Assembly (NCBI GenBank): GCA_013286985.1 | Contig: JABDEQ010000015.1 | Span: 1 to 42,915 of the forward strand | DNA: 42,915 bases | DNA from: Bacteroidota bacterium | Lineage (GTDB): Bacteria > Bacteroidota > Bacteroidia > Sphingobacteriales > Sphingobacteriaceae | Direction of reading: 5' to 3' | Notes under the pieces: model-generated | The model's input: the letters and a program-made list of their open reading frames with translations, nothing else | The model's database searches: none | Told to the model about the DNA's origin: nothing | In this document: positions 8,016 to 15,389 of the stretch, piece by piece | How the letters are laid out: each line of letters opens with the position of its first letter | Position numbering within the stretch: the stretch's first letter is position 1 | Translations under genes and position numbers: made by a program

Positions 8016-8510
8016 ATGCAACCAATCACTCCCTCCACACCATCAACCGATGGTATTAAACCTTCATCACGCTTTAGTTTATTAAATATATTTAAACGGG
8101 ATTATAAACGTTACGATGGTGTTCCGCCAATAAATATTTACCTGCTGAGACTGCTCTTTACCCTGATGTTCTTTTTCCTTGGCTACGATTCATGGTCACA
8201 TATTCTGCATCACACCGGCCCCTGGGACCCTGCCAATTCCGCAGCCTGGTTTATGTGGGCCTCGTGCGCGTTCATATCCTTTATTGGGATATTACGCCCC
8301 CTCAAGATGCTGCCAATTGTGCTGTTTGAAATCATCTATAAAGCCGCATGGCTCATCGTTGTTGCCTATCCGCTGTACCAGCGAAACCAATTGATCGGCT
8401 CGCCTGCCGAGGGCATGGCCGATAATTTTATGTTGGTTATATTACCTATCGTGGCTATGCCCTGGAGGTATTTTTTTAAAACGTATATTGTGAATAAACG
8501 TGCGGCCTGA
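8016..8510 (+). CDS. Hypothetical multipass membrane protein
   Basis: 164 residues, not recognised. After a polar N-terminus of about 45 residues (Thr/Ser/Pro-rich, then KRDYKRYDG) there are four probable membrane helices: around 46-62 (YLLRLLFTLMFFFLGY), 78-96 (AAWFMWASCAFISFIGIL), 100-120 (MLPIVLFEIIYKAAWLIVVAY) and 137-152 (FMLVILPIVAMPWRYF). The C-terminus is basic (FKTYIVNKRAA), consistent with an inner-membrane protein whose ends face the cytosol. It is a single gene bracketed on both sides by copies of the two-hairpin repeat (7910-7967 and 8531-8626), so it may have moved or been copied with them. Confidence 0.72.
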   Translation: MQPITPSTPSTDGIKPSSRFSLLNIFKRDYKRYDGVPPINIYLLRLLFTLMFFFLGYDSWSHILHHTGPWDPANSAAWFMWASCAFISFIGILRPLKMLPIVLFEIIYKAAWLIVVAYPLYQRNQLIGSPAEGMADNFMLVILPIVAMPWRYFFKTYIVNKRAA

Positions 8511-8530
8511 CGGTGGGACAGCGCCTAAAA

Positions 8531-8626
8531 ACATAGTCGTCCGAAGTTTTTAAACTTCGGGCAGCGGGTGTAGTCGGATACTACAGGCATAGTAGTCCGA
8601 AGTTTAAAAACTTCGGACACCAGTGT
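8531..8626 (+). repeat. Two-hairpin intergenic repeat, copies B (partial) and C in tandem
   Basis: Copy B (8531-8568) contains only the second hairpin, CCGAAGTTTTTAAACTTCGG, and the trailing CAGCGGGT. Copy C (8568-8626) is complete: GTAGTcggatACTAC, then TCCGAAGTTT-aa-AAACTTCGGA. They are in the same orientation as copy A. Confidence 0.75.
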
Positions 8627-8788
8627 CACTCCCTCTCCGCCAGTAATAAAAAACAATACAAAAGTTTAAAATCATTGATTTTAGGCTTTCATCGCTTTAA
8701 GGCTACACTACCAAAATAAGCACCATCCTTTCGATTGGAATTTATCACACAAAGCGTCTGGAATTCATTTTAGTATTATTTGAATATC

Positions 8789-8858
8789 TTCTGTATTACT
8801 ACAGAATTGACTTATAAGTTTATACCCATGAAAACATTTATGGCAGGTTACCTGTCAT
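8789..8858. promoter_or_regulatory. Two palindromes upstream of a small ORF
   Basis: A perfect inverted repeat TTCTGTA-TTAC-TACAGAA lies at 8789-8806 and a 19-base near-palindrome ATGGCAGGTTACCTGTCAT at 8840-8858. They sit 70-140 bases before the 31-codon ORF at 8929. They could be operators or hairpins; nothing else in 8627-8928 was recognised. Confidence 0.35.
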
Positions 8859-8928
8859 AATTATGACTTCAATAACGGAAAGCAGGTTCATTGAATAATT
8901 TCTTAAACACAATAAAAACAACAACTAA

Positions 8929-9024
8929 ATGAAACTCACAAAAAAAATAGTTGAAGAAGCCTTATTGTATGGCTGGTATGTTATTATGGCTTGTCTGTTC
9001 TTTTTAAGTGCTGCGCAGCTTTGA
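8929..9024 (+). CDS. Possible 31-residue single-pass membrane peptide
   Basis: ATG at 8929 opens a 31-codon frame ending in TGA at 9024. The peptide has a charged N-terminus (MKLTKKIVEEALLYG) and a hydrophobic segment (WYVIMACLFFLSAAQL) that could span a membrane. The upstream sequence is A-rich (AACAACAACTAA), typical of Bacteroidota translation starts, and a weak stem with a T-run follows at about 9056-9104. No homologue is recalled. It could also be a chance ORF in a long noncoding stretch. Confidence 0.35.
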   Translation: MKLTKKIVEEALLYGWYVIMACLFFLSAAQL

Positions 9025-9171
9025 GCAGACTGTAATAAAATAAGAACTAAAAAATAGCTTCAATGGTAAACGATGGCTTGAGCCTGTTTGGCTAAGCTTT
9101 TTTGTAAACTTGTGGAAGGCGTTTTTTGTTGGCCTGCAAAAAAACATTGATTTTAATAAAAGGTAAAGACT

Positions 9172-9282
9172 ATGAGTTATCAAAGGAGGCTGTTTTTGTT
9201 GATTACAGCATCTTCCATATTGAAGCTGCTGCTTTCAACTTCTACAGAATTAGGCGCGGATGAGATATATTTCTATTTTTAG
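9172..9282 (+). pseudogene. N-terminal remnant of a PMT/GT39-type glycosyltransferase
   Basis: ATG 9172 opens 36 codons ending at TAG 9280-9282. The peptide MSYQRRLFLLITASSILKLL followed by STSTELGADEIYFY resembles the first transmembrane helix and the conserved acidic DE motif (usually GNDEVYYW) that start membrane glycosyltransferases of the ArnT/PMT family. It stops where the next conserved residues should follow, and no continuation was found in the other plus frames downstream to 9483. I read it as a decayed fragment. A chance resemblance over 30 residues cannot be excluded. Confidence 0.45.
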
Positions 9283-9483
9283 AATGCGGGGATACCTCAA
9301 TCGTCATCAATAGCCAAAGTATTTCCTTAACATTTAACTTTTATTTATAGGTAAACCGGGATTGATAAATGGCACAAAACATAAGAGCCTGATAATAGCA
9401 GTCTGAAGTTTTATATTTAAATTACCGGCAATAGATGCTATTATCAATAATTAATAAAAAAACATTTTCGACATAGTAACGGC

Positions 9484-9993
9484 ATGGTAGTAAGAAGAAA
9501 ACACACAAAAGAAACAGATGCGCAATATGTACTGCAAAAGGTTCAGCCTGGACTGCTTGGATTAATGGACGGATCGGTTTCAACTCTTGCACCACTATTT
9601 GCGGCAGCGGGCCTCACGAACCAATCGCACAAGGCATTTTTTGTCGGACTTGCGGCATCTGTCGGTGCAGGGATAAGCATGGGTTTAGCGGAGGCACTGT
9701 CAGACGATGGTGAAGTTACCGGTAGAGGAAACCCGGTAACAAGAGGTGCCATCACTGGATTTGCCACAGCATTAGGCGGCATGTTGCATACCCTTCCCTT
9801 CTTAATCGAAGATTTGCATGTGGCACTGAATTTTGCTTACGGAGTAGTTGCATTTGAGCTTATCGTAATCGCGATAATCAGGTATAAGTTCATGAAATCG
9901 CCACTTTGGTCTACCGTAATGCAGGTTATTGTTGGTGGCGGCATTGTGTTTTTCCTGGGCGTTTGGCTGGGTAAATTGGGAATTAGTGATTAA
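9484..9993 (+). CDS. VIT/CCC1-family membrane protein, Er-VIT type without the ferritin-like domain
   Basis: 169 residues. The sequence [20 protein letters not shown], then [35 protein letters not shown], then [10 protein letters not shown] matches the membrane half of erythrin-vacuolar-iron-transport (MbfA-type) proteins, which export iron or manganese. About four to five membrane helices are visible. In MbfA a rubrerythrin-like di-iron domain precedes this part. Here only about 25 residues ([20 protein letters not shown]) do, so metal capture may depend on another protein or be missing. It is monocistronic, with long spacers on both sides. Confidence 0.82.
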   Translation: MVVRRKHTKETDAQYVLQKVQPGLLGLMDGSVSTLAPLFAAAGLTNQSHKAFFVGLAASVGAGISMGLAEALSDDGEVTGRGNPVTRGAITGFATALGGMLHTLPFLIEDLHVALNFAYGVVAFELIVIAIIRYKFMKSPLWSTVMQVIVGGGIVFFLGVWLGKLGISD

Positions 9994-10297
9994 TAGCAAA
10001 CACCTGGTTATTTAGTTTAACTGAACCGGTCCGTTTTGTCCCATAAAAACATGGCACAAAAAGATACACCTGACGCACCACGAAATAGCTAATCATTGCA
10101 AATCAATAAGTTAACAACAACCCGCGGGCCAAGTTGGGACAAAAAATTTGAATTTTTAGCAAAAAAGGGGATTCTGGTGGGACAAACATACATTTCCTTA
10201 TTTAGGCAAGCGTGGGCACGTTGCCGGGTGGAAATACATCAAATCCCACTCATCATTCGTGGCATCATAATAGCATAATAGGCGAATACTGTACTAA
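9994..10297. other. Spacer with spaced TGGGACA motifs and a repeat copy
   Basis: TTTTGTCCCA (10034-10043) and TGGGACAAAA (10135-10144) form a perfect 10-base inverted pair 91 bases apart, and TGGGACAAA recurs at 10178-10186 just before a copy of the second repeat family (10182-10233). A short open frame in 10096-10278 runs through the repeat and is probably not a gene. The stretch may be residue of a mobile element, but no end or transposase is visible. Confidence 0.3.
10182..10233 (+). repeat. GGCAAGCG hairpin repeat, copy 1 (degenerate)
   Basis: CAAACATACATTTCCTTATT is followed by the hairpin GGCAAGCGTGGGCACGTTGCC and GGGTGGA. It is recognisably the same unit as at 12101-12165 and 12648-12713, with more mismatches in the stem. 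Confidence 0.65.
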
Positions 10298-10666
10298 ATG
10301 ATGAACAAAAAAATTCTGATTCTTGATGATGATGCATACTTGCTGGAAACGCTATCCATTCTTTTGACGGATAGTGGTTACGAAATCAGGGCGCTTTCCA
10401 ATGGTAAAAATATATTTGACACTATTTATGAGTTCCATCCCGACCTGGTTTTAATGGACGTAATGCTGGGAGACATGGATGGCCGCTTAATTTGCAGCCG
10501 GATTAAGCAACAAAGCATTACAAAAGACCTCTCAGTTATCCTGATGACCGGTGTTGCCGGCCTGGCTAACTCATTGTATCAGCCGGGGGCACCAGACGAT
10601 TTTCTGCCTAAACCTTTTGAGCTTGATTTTCTTTTGCAAAGAATAGGGAATCAGTTTACTGAATGA
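10298..10666 (+). CDS. Single-domain response regulator (receiver only)
   Basis: 122 residues, a bare REC domain. The acidic pocket is DDD at 10-12, the phospho-accepting Asp is D54 (LVLMDVMLGDMDG), the switch Thr is T84 (ILMTG) and the conserved Lys is K105 (FLPKPF). There is no output domain, so it would signal by protein contact or serve in a phosphorelay. The next gene, 140 bases downstream on the same strand, is a GAF histidine kinase that could be its partner. The pairing is inferred from proximity. Confidence 0.88.
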   Translation: MMNKKILILDDDAYLLETLSILLTDSGYEIRALSNGKNIFDTIYEFHPDLVLMDVMLGDMDGRLICSRIKQQSITKDLSVILMTGVAGLANSLYQPGAPDDFLPKPFELDFLLQRIGNQFTE

Positions 10667-10763
10667 TACTTATTGGGGTATTAAAGCTTTCTCTGATAGT
10701 TGTTTAATAAAACGACTACTATAACAGATAAACTGTCCTCAGGTAACGAAATTGACTATTGTA

Positions 10764-10785
10764 TTAAGCTAATTTATTAGCTTAA
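10764..10785. promoter_or_regulatory. Perfect inverted repeat upstream of the histidine kinase
   Basis: TTAAGCTAA-TTTA-TTAGCTTAA lies 21 bases before the kinase start. No T-run follows on the plus strand, so an operator or translational hairpin is as likely as a terminator of the response-regulator gene. Confidence 0.35.
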
Positions 10786-10806
10786 ATAAAAAACTTCTTA
10801 ACAATA

Positions 10807-12054
10807 ATGGCTACATTTATTTGTGGGTTATTAAATAAACAATTGCCGATGCAGCCATTTCCTTATGATCAGAATGAAGAAGCACGGTTGGCTGTGCTTA
10901 AATCGTACAATATTCTAGATACAGCTGAGGAAAAGGATTTTGATGATTTGACCATTTTAGCCTCGGCTATTTGTCAAACACCAATTGCCTTTATTGGCTT
11001 AATTGACGATAAACGGCAATGGCTTAAATCGCGAAAAGGAATAGCTGCCACAGAAAACCCAATTGAACTCTCATTCTCCACCCATACAATCGCTGCTGAT
11101 GACGGCATCATGATTGTAGAAGATGCCAGTCTTGATGAGCGCTTTGCCGAAAGCACTTTGATAAAAGGAAATAAAGCGATCACTTTTTATGCCGGTGTTC
11201 CCCTTATAAATGCCGATGGTTTTGCATTAGGTTCGCTCTGTGTAATTGATCAGAAAAGGAAGCAACTCACAGACGAACAAACCACCGCTTTAAAAATTAT
11301 TGCCAAACAGGTGGTTGACAAATTGGAATTGAGGAAAAGTGCAGCAAAACTGGAGGTAATACACCAGGAACTGATTGACTCCAATCTCTTTATACAAAAG
11401 TTTGCGGCAATGGCCGCCCATGACATTAAAAACCCAATGAGCAGCATTTTGCTCACCGCGCAATTGTTAAAAGTACGTTTAGAAAAATTGGAGGATAAAA
11501 GTTTTGATAGGCTTATAAACATGAATATCGACTCCACCAAGCGACTGATCGTATTGCTGGACGATATGCTTTCTTATTCAAAATCGCCGGATTTGTTACT
11601 AACGCAAAAACAATCGGTAAATTCATCAGAATTATTATTAATAGTGATCGGTATGATCCAGGTGCCCGATAATTTCAAAATCAGTTTACCTATTGAAAAC
11701 CACAGGCTAAATGTTGCAACAGTAGCCTTACAGCAGATATTAATCAACCTGCTTACCAACGCCATCCGCTATAATGATAAGGAACAAGGGAGGGCACAAA
11801 TCCGGTTCAGCGAAGACCCGGAATGTTATCATTTTGAAGTAGAGGACAATGGCATTGGCATTGCCGCCGAATACTTAGAGACGATATTTAATAGCAATTT
11901 CACCCTAAAAATTACCGATCAATATGGTAAAAAGGGTTCGGGTATTGGCCTGTCAACAGTTAAAGAATTAATAAAAGCCATTAACGGTACCATAACCGTT
12001 CAATCAATAGTAGGTGAAGGTACTACTTTTCGTTTCAGCCTGCCTAAAGGCTGA
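10807..12054 (+). CDS. GAF-domain sensor histidine kinase
   Basis: 415 residues, no membrane segment, so probably a cytosolic sensor. A second Met at residue 15 (MQPFPYDQNEEARL, codon at 10849) is an equally plausible start. A GAF domain spans about 35-175, beginning with the typical FDDLTILASAICQTPIAFIG and containing FYAGVPLINADGFALGSLCV. A HisKA dimerisation helix follows with the phospho-accepting His at 205 (AAHDIKNP). The ATPase domain shows the N box (LINLLTNAIRYND), the G1 box (DNGIGI) and the G2 box (GKKGSGIGLSTV). All catalytic boxes are present, so it should be active. It probably signals through the receiver protein encoded just upstream. The GAF ligand is unknown. Confidence 0.9.
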   Translation: MATFICGLLNKQLPMQPFPYDQNEEARLAVLKSYNILDTAEEKDFDDLTILASAICQTPIAFIGLIDDKRQWLKSRKGIAATENPIELSFSTHTIAADDGIMIVEDASLDERFAESTLIKGNKAITFYAGVPLINADGFALGSLCVIDQKRKQLTDEQTTALKIIAKQVVDKLELRKSAAKLEVIHQELIDSNLFIQKFAAMAAHDIKNPMSSILLTAQLLKVRLEKLEDKSFDRLINMNIDSTKRLIVLLDDMLSYSKSPDLLLTQKQSVNSSELLLIVIGMIQVPDNFKISLPIENHRLNVATVALQQILINLLTNAIRYNDKEQGRAQIRFSEDPECYHFEVEDNGIGIAAEYLETIFNSNFTLKITDQYGKKGSGIGLSTVKELIKAINGTITVQSIVGEGTTFRFSLPKG

Positions 12055-12100
12055 GAGGAGATGCATAAATAGCGGCATACAAAGCCGTACCCGCCACTTT

Positions 12101-12165
12101 GCTCTGCGTTTCAAACATACATTTCGTTATTTCGGCAAGCGTGGACGCTTTGCCGGGCGGAGGAA
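12101..12165 (+). repeat. GGCAAGCG hairpin repeat, copy 2
   Basis: GTTTCAAACATACATTTCGT leads to the hairpin GGCAAGCGTGGACGCTTTGCC and then GGGCGGAGGAAGC. Its right end coincides with the point where the vapC-like sequence on the minus strand stops resembling a PIN domain. Confidence 0.75.
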
Positions 12166-12264
12166 GCAGTTTTCAATGCCCGTTTTTTCAATTTGACCGG
12201 CAAGATTATACAAACCCTTTAACAGGTAAATACAAATATTTGTATCCAGCAGGTATTGTTTCAA
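12127..12264 (-). pseudogene. Truncated VapC-like PIN toxin, cut at a repeat
   Basis: Reading from TTG 12264-12262, which overlaps the antitoxin TGA stop, the frame gives LKQYLLDTNICIYLLKG, the hallmark N-terminus of a VapC PIN ribonuclease with its first catalytic Asp, and continues YNLAGQIEKTGIENCF as in intact family members. At about 12162 it runs into the GGCAAGCG repeat and ends at TAA 12127-12129 after 45 codons. Intact VapC proteins have about 130 residues, so the remaining acidic residues are gone. No continuation was seen between the repeat and the kinase stop at 12054. Confidence 0.7.
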
Positions 12265-12503
12265 AATGATTCAGTGGTGCGTGTAAATTCCCTCGCTTGC
12301 TTTAATTCCTTAATGAGTTGCTCGGCAGGCTTCTCCGGTATAAATTCATCAAAAAGATTAGCCAGGGTTGCGGAACGTTTCTTCGCAGATTTTAAAGACG
12401 CAGAAAGACCCGATATTAAATCCAATTTGCTGTTCGGGCTTAAATTTTCAAAAAGCTCAAGGTAACTGTCTACTAATCTTTTATTCATGTCGGCTGTGCG
12501 CAT
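12261..12503 (-). CDS. Antitoxin-like protein partnering the broken VapC
   Basis: 80 residues from ATG 12503. A Met at residue 6 (MNKRLVDSYLELFENLS, codon at 12488) may be the true start. The protein is mostly helical and highly charged. Its C-terminus (EQLIKELKQAREFTRTTESF) resembles the toxin-neutralising tails of small antitoxins found beside PIN toxins (SR.F-R.IE.. pattern). Its stop overlaps the TTG of the truncated toxin, the usual antitoxin-toxin order and coupling. With the toxin lost it may be a relic or may neutralise toxins encoded elsewhere. Confidence 0.7.
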   Translation of the reverse strand: MRTADMNKRLVDSYLELFENLSPNSKLDLISGLSASLKSAKKRSATLANLFDEFIPEKPAEQLIKELKQAREFTRTTESF

Positions 12504-12647
12504 GTTGATCTCGATTGATGGTGGATAAAACTGCTTTTATTGCTGGTTATTACAAAATCAACAATTAAAATATCAACTCATTAAAAAATAATATTGCTTT
12601 TCGTTTTGACCTTTTTGCTTCCAGTTCTCTGTTTAACCCAGCAGTCG

Positions 12648-12713
12648 TTTTTGCGTTTCAAACATACTTTTCGTTATTTCGGCAAGCGTTAAGCTTTGCC
12701 GGGCGGATAAAGC
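12648..12713 (+). repeat. GGCAAGCG hairpin repeat, copy 3
   Basis: GCGTTTCAAACATACTTTTC is followed by the hairpin GGCAAGCGTTAAGCTTTGCC and GGGCGGATAAAGC. It ends directly at the stop codon of the hypothetical gene at 12714, for which it could act as a 3-prime hairpin. Confidence 0.75.
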
Positions 12714-13316
12714 TTAAGTTAAACTTTCTATATGACTTTTTATATGTTTAAGCATCGAAACTTTGTCTTGATGTTCTTCTTCAAAAGAGGTCACAATTTT
12801 GACATTCTGTATATCTGTCATAAATTTCTCTTCACCCAGATACCCTGTTAAGGCAATATCAACGGCCAGGTTAATAGTATTATCATCTCCATTAATATCG
12901 TCAATAACAATATCCATATCGAAAGTTTCATCTTCGAATTTGTATAAGATATATCTCCAATGACTGCTATCAACTAAAATCTCCGTCCCTTTTTCGTTTA
13001 CCATTTTCCATATTCCCTTCCAATCACTTTTTTCCGGCTTTGAGGGCAAGAAAAACCAGCCAGGACATTTAGGCGCATATTTGACAAATTCGCGTGTAAA
13101 TTCTAACTTACTGCTGTCTAAATTCGGAGAAATAGCAAAATAATACTTATCGTTTCCCCAAGGTCCTATTTCCCAGTCTAGTTGATTAAAATCACTTACT
13201 CTATTGTCTATTTGATATATTAAATCCGGCCTTGTTGGATTCAGCATCAAATCATCAGAAATTGATTGAAACCACTCCCAAAATTTGATTAAACTATTAA
13301 CATCTATCTTTTCCAA
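12714..13316 (-). CDS. Conserved protein of unknown function
   Basis: 200 residues, soluble, acidic, with many aromatic residues. The pattern FWEWFQSI near the N-terminus, LDWEIGPWG...YYFAISPN around 67-85 and YAPKCPGWFFLPSKPEKSDW around 100-120 belongs to a widespread uncharacterised family that I recognise by shape but not by name. The C-terminal half holds an acidic loop (DMDIVIDDINGDDN). By eye it is richer in A+T than its neighbours, and it is flanked by members of two different repeat families, both suggesting acquisition. An immunity-type role is conceivable but unsupported. Confidence 0.7.
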   Translation of the reverse strand: MEKIDVNSLIKFWEWFQSISDDLMLNPTRPDLIYQIDNRVSDFNQLDWEIGPWGNDKYYFAISPNLDSSKLEFTREFVKYAPKCPGWFFLPSKPEKSDWKGIWKMVNEKGTEILVDSSHWRYILYKFEDETFDMDIVIDDINGDDNTINLAVDIALTGYLGEEKFMTDIQNVKIVTSFEEEHQDKVSMLKHIKSHIESLT

Positions 13317-13377
13317 AATCTTTCCTAATTGTGGACGTTATCTTTAACTTTATATTTCTCCTAAAGATTTTATTTAC

Positions 13378-13431
13378 CGCTGTCCGAATGTCTCTAACTA
13401 ACTAATATGCCTGTAGTTTGGTAACTACAGT
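13378..13431 (-). repeat. Two-hairpin intergenic repeat, copy D (inverted, degraded)
   Basis: CCGCTGTCCGAA is followed by a decayed stem, then ATGCCTGTAGTT-tgg-TAACTACAG, which is the reverse complement order of copies A to C. The remaining hairpin CTGTAGTT-tggt-AACTACAG is perfect and lies next to the stop of the glycosyltransferase gene. Confidence 0.6.
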
Positions 13432-13437
13432 AACCAA

Positions 13438-14733
13438 TCAATAAAGAAACGCCTCCTCGAAATACCCCTCAATCTCCCTCACCGCATTCTCCAACCCATT
13501 TTCATTTCTAATTTGCTCACCGATAGCTGCTACACTATTTATTACTTCGCTTGTTTGAACTTTCTCTAAAGCCAAAATCAATTTTTCGGCGGTGAGTTTT
13601 TTAACCGGGATATGTGCGCCCAGATTCATCCGCTCCACTATTTTGCCCCAGGTAGGTTGGTCGGTGTAAAAAGAAATGATTACTACCGGCAGGTTGTTTC
13701 GCAGCATAGCCGCCAGCGTGCCCGCGCCGCCATGAAATACGCCCGCTTTGCATTTGGGCAAAATAGCCTGGTGGTTTACATATTTGGTTACGAACAGCCG
13801 CTCATGCGCAGGCAAATTTTCAAAAAGCGACCATCCCGTACAAAACAAGATCCGATCATCTGTTTTATTTAATATCGTATTTATAATATTTACAAACTTT
13901 TCGGTATTGCCAACGCCATTACTGCCAAAGCCCATGTATATCGGTTTATCACCCTGCTGTAGCCAGTCATTTAATTTTGTTGCGGTTTCGTCCCCCAAAT
14001 ATCCTGCCCCTTTTTCTTCGGGGACGGTTAAAAAGCCGGTTATTTTATGATTATTGTCCCAATCTTTTGGCTGAGGAATCAGGCTTGGGCTTATGCAATA
14101 CAAGTCAAGCGGCTTTTGTTTATCAATATGACTAATAAGGTTTTCCTTTAAAACAGGCAGGCCTAATTCTTGCCTGAATTCGTTGGTTTCGGCCTTTACA
14201 AATTTCCAGAAAGCCAGGTGCGCCAGTTTATAGGTGAGCTTATTATACCAGGGGAAATCCATAAAATCGAAATCGCCCAGTGGAAATTCGGCTGTGGGGA
14301 CAACCGGCGGCATAAAATAAGTAAATGCTATTTTTTTATGTTGCTTTTCGGCAATGGCGCTGGTAATGGGTAGCGTTGCGGTATTGGCTATAATAAAATC
14401 TACCTTTTCAATTCCTTCCAAATAGCTTTTCCGTAAAGGCACCCTTGCGTCATGCAATACCTTAAAAAAATGCTTCATCAGCTTAATAGTGTTCTCACTT
14501 TTTAAAACGCTTTGCCCTTCGAGCGAATTCATTGCTTCCTCGGCATTGCCATGCAACGAATGAAAATTAATGCCAAAACTCTCCACCAATTCTTTAAAAT
14601 TTTCGGGTGCGGCTATCATTACCCGATGGCCCCGGTCTGTAAGGCCCAATGCTAAAGCAATATAGGGCTGTACATCGCCCCGCGTTCCGTAAGTAAAAAT
14701 GCCTATGTTCAATGGTGATCTGTTTATACACAA
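13438..14733 (-). CDS. UGT-type glycosyltransferase (GT1/GT28-like)
   Basis: 431 residues with the two-domain GT-B pattern. The N-terminal domain starts NIGIFTYGTRGDVQPYIALA, the signature of sterol, macrolide or glycolipid glucosyltransferases. The C-terminal nucleotide-sugar domain has IYMGFGSNG and the donor-binding CKAGVFHGGAGTLAAMLRN (about 330-345), with the later TDQPTWGKIVERMNLG. It most likely transfers a UDP- or TDP-linked sugar to a lipophilic acceptor. The acceptor is unknown. The Crp/Fnr-like gene lies 50 bases upstream on the same strand, so the two may be cotranscribed. Confidence 0.88.
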   Translation of the reverse strand: MCINRSPLNIGIFTYGTRGDVQPYIALALGLTDRGHRVMIAAPENFKELVESFGINFHSLHGNAEEAMNSLEGQSVLKSENTIKLMKHFFKVLHDARVPLRKSYLEGIEKVDFIIANTATLPITSAIAEKQHKKIAFTYFMPPVVPTAEFPLGDFDFMDFPWYNKLTYKLAHLAFWKFVKAETNEFRQELGLPVLKENLISHIDKQKPLDLYCISPSLIPQPKDWDNNHKITGFLTVPEEKGAGYLGDETATKLNDWLQQGDKPIYMGFGSNGVGNTEKFVNIINTILNKTDDRILFCTGWSLFENLPAHERLFVTKYVNHQAILPKCKAGVFHGGAGTLAAMLRNNLPVVIISFYTDQPTWGKIVERMNLGAHIPVKKLTAEKLILALEKVQTSEVINSVAAIGEQIRNENGLENAVREIEGYFEEAFLY

Positions 14734-14783
14734 AGAAAATCATTTGCAGAAAGAATTCTTTTAGCAATTGTTAAAAAATGAAT

Positions 14784-15344
14784 TTATGTTTTTCTGATCC
14801 GGCTGAGGGTAACCTGGTTCATCCCGAGGTAAGATGCGATATATCCTAAAGAAACTCTTTGCAATAACGTTGGATACGCTTTCACAAAATCGTGATAGCG
14901 TTGTTTGGCTGTTAAAAATTGTATGGAGTCAATTTTTTGCTGCAATAAAAGGATGGTTTGTATGGCAATTAACCTACCTAAACGTTCAATTTCGTGGTAT
15001 TTATCGTATAGTTCCTGCAAATCATAAAAGCTGATAAACACAACCGTTGTATCCTCTAATAACTCAACCGAATGAGTACCTGTTTTAGTTGGAAAATGCC
15101 GTACTACAGGGCCAATCACACTGTTTTCTAAACCGAACCAGTCGGTAATTTCCCTTCCCTGCTTAAAATAATAAGCCCGGGCCAGCCCTTTTTCAATAAA
15201 AAACAGATGTTCGCATTTTGATAGCTCTTTAATAAGGATTTCGCCTTTTCGGTATTCGGCTTTTTGAAGTTTAGCAATTAGTGCTGTTTGCGCGTCATCC
15301 GAAAGTGGCGTAATTTTATGTAGATAATCTAAAAATTGCTTCAT
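14784..15344 (-). CDS. Crp/Fnr-family transcriptional regulator
   Basis: 186 residues. The N-terminal cyclic-nucleotide-binding-like fold spans about 10-125 (EILIKELSKCEHLFFIEKGLARAYY, then a TVVFISFYDLQ segment). The C-terminal helix-turn-helix is short: QRVSLGYIASYLGMNQVTLSRIRK. No cysteine cluster for an iron-sulfur centre is present and the phosphate-binding loop is poorly conserved, as in many Bacteroidota members whose ligand is unknown. It is divergent from the VOC gene with only 45 bases between the starts and precedes the glycosyltransferase, so it may control either. Confidence 0.87.
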   Translation of the reverse strand: MKQFLDYLHKITPLSDDAQTALIAKLQKAEYRKGEILIKELSKCEHLFFIEKGLARAYYFKQGREITDWFGLENSVIGPVVRHFPTKTGTHSVELLEDTTVVFISFYDLQELYDKYHEIERLGRLIAIQTILLLQQKIDSIQFLTAKQRYHDFVKAYPTLLQRVSLGYIASYLGMNQVTLSRIRKT

Positions 15345-15389
15345 TTATTTTGAATAGTGCAATTTAAACTATTTAATTAAACATCAACA

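Noticed and set aside
7910..8626. CRISPR array from the spaced repeats
   Set aside because: The copies are palindromic, of unequal length and interrupted by a gene, with no regular spacers or cas genes.
10096..10278. 60-codon plus-strand frame before the response regulator
   Set aside because: Its second half is a copy of the GGCAAGCG repeat, and the composition is not protein-like.
12014..12196. 60-codon plus-strand frame after the histidine kinase
   Set aside because: It overlaps the kinase end and the repeat copy and is arginine/phenylalanine-rich, as expected for a chance frame through a hairpin repeat.
13748..14050. 100-codon plus-strand frame opposite the glycosyltransferase
   Set aside because: It is the antisense shadow of a well-supported UGT gene and has no protein family features.
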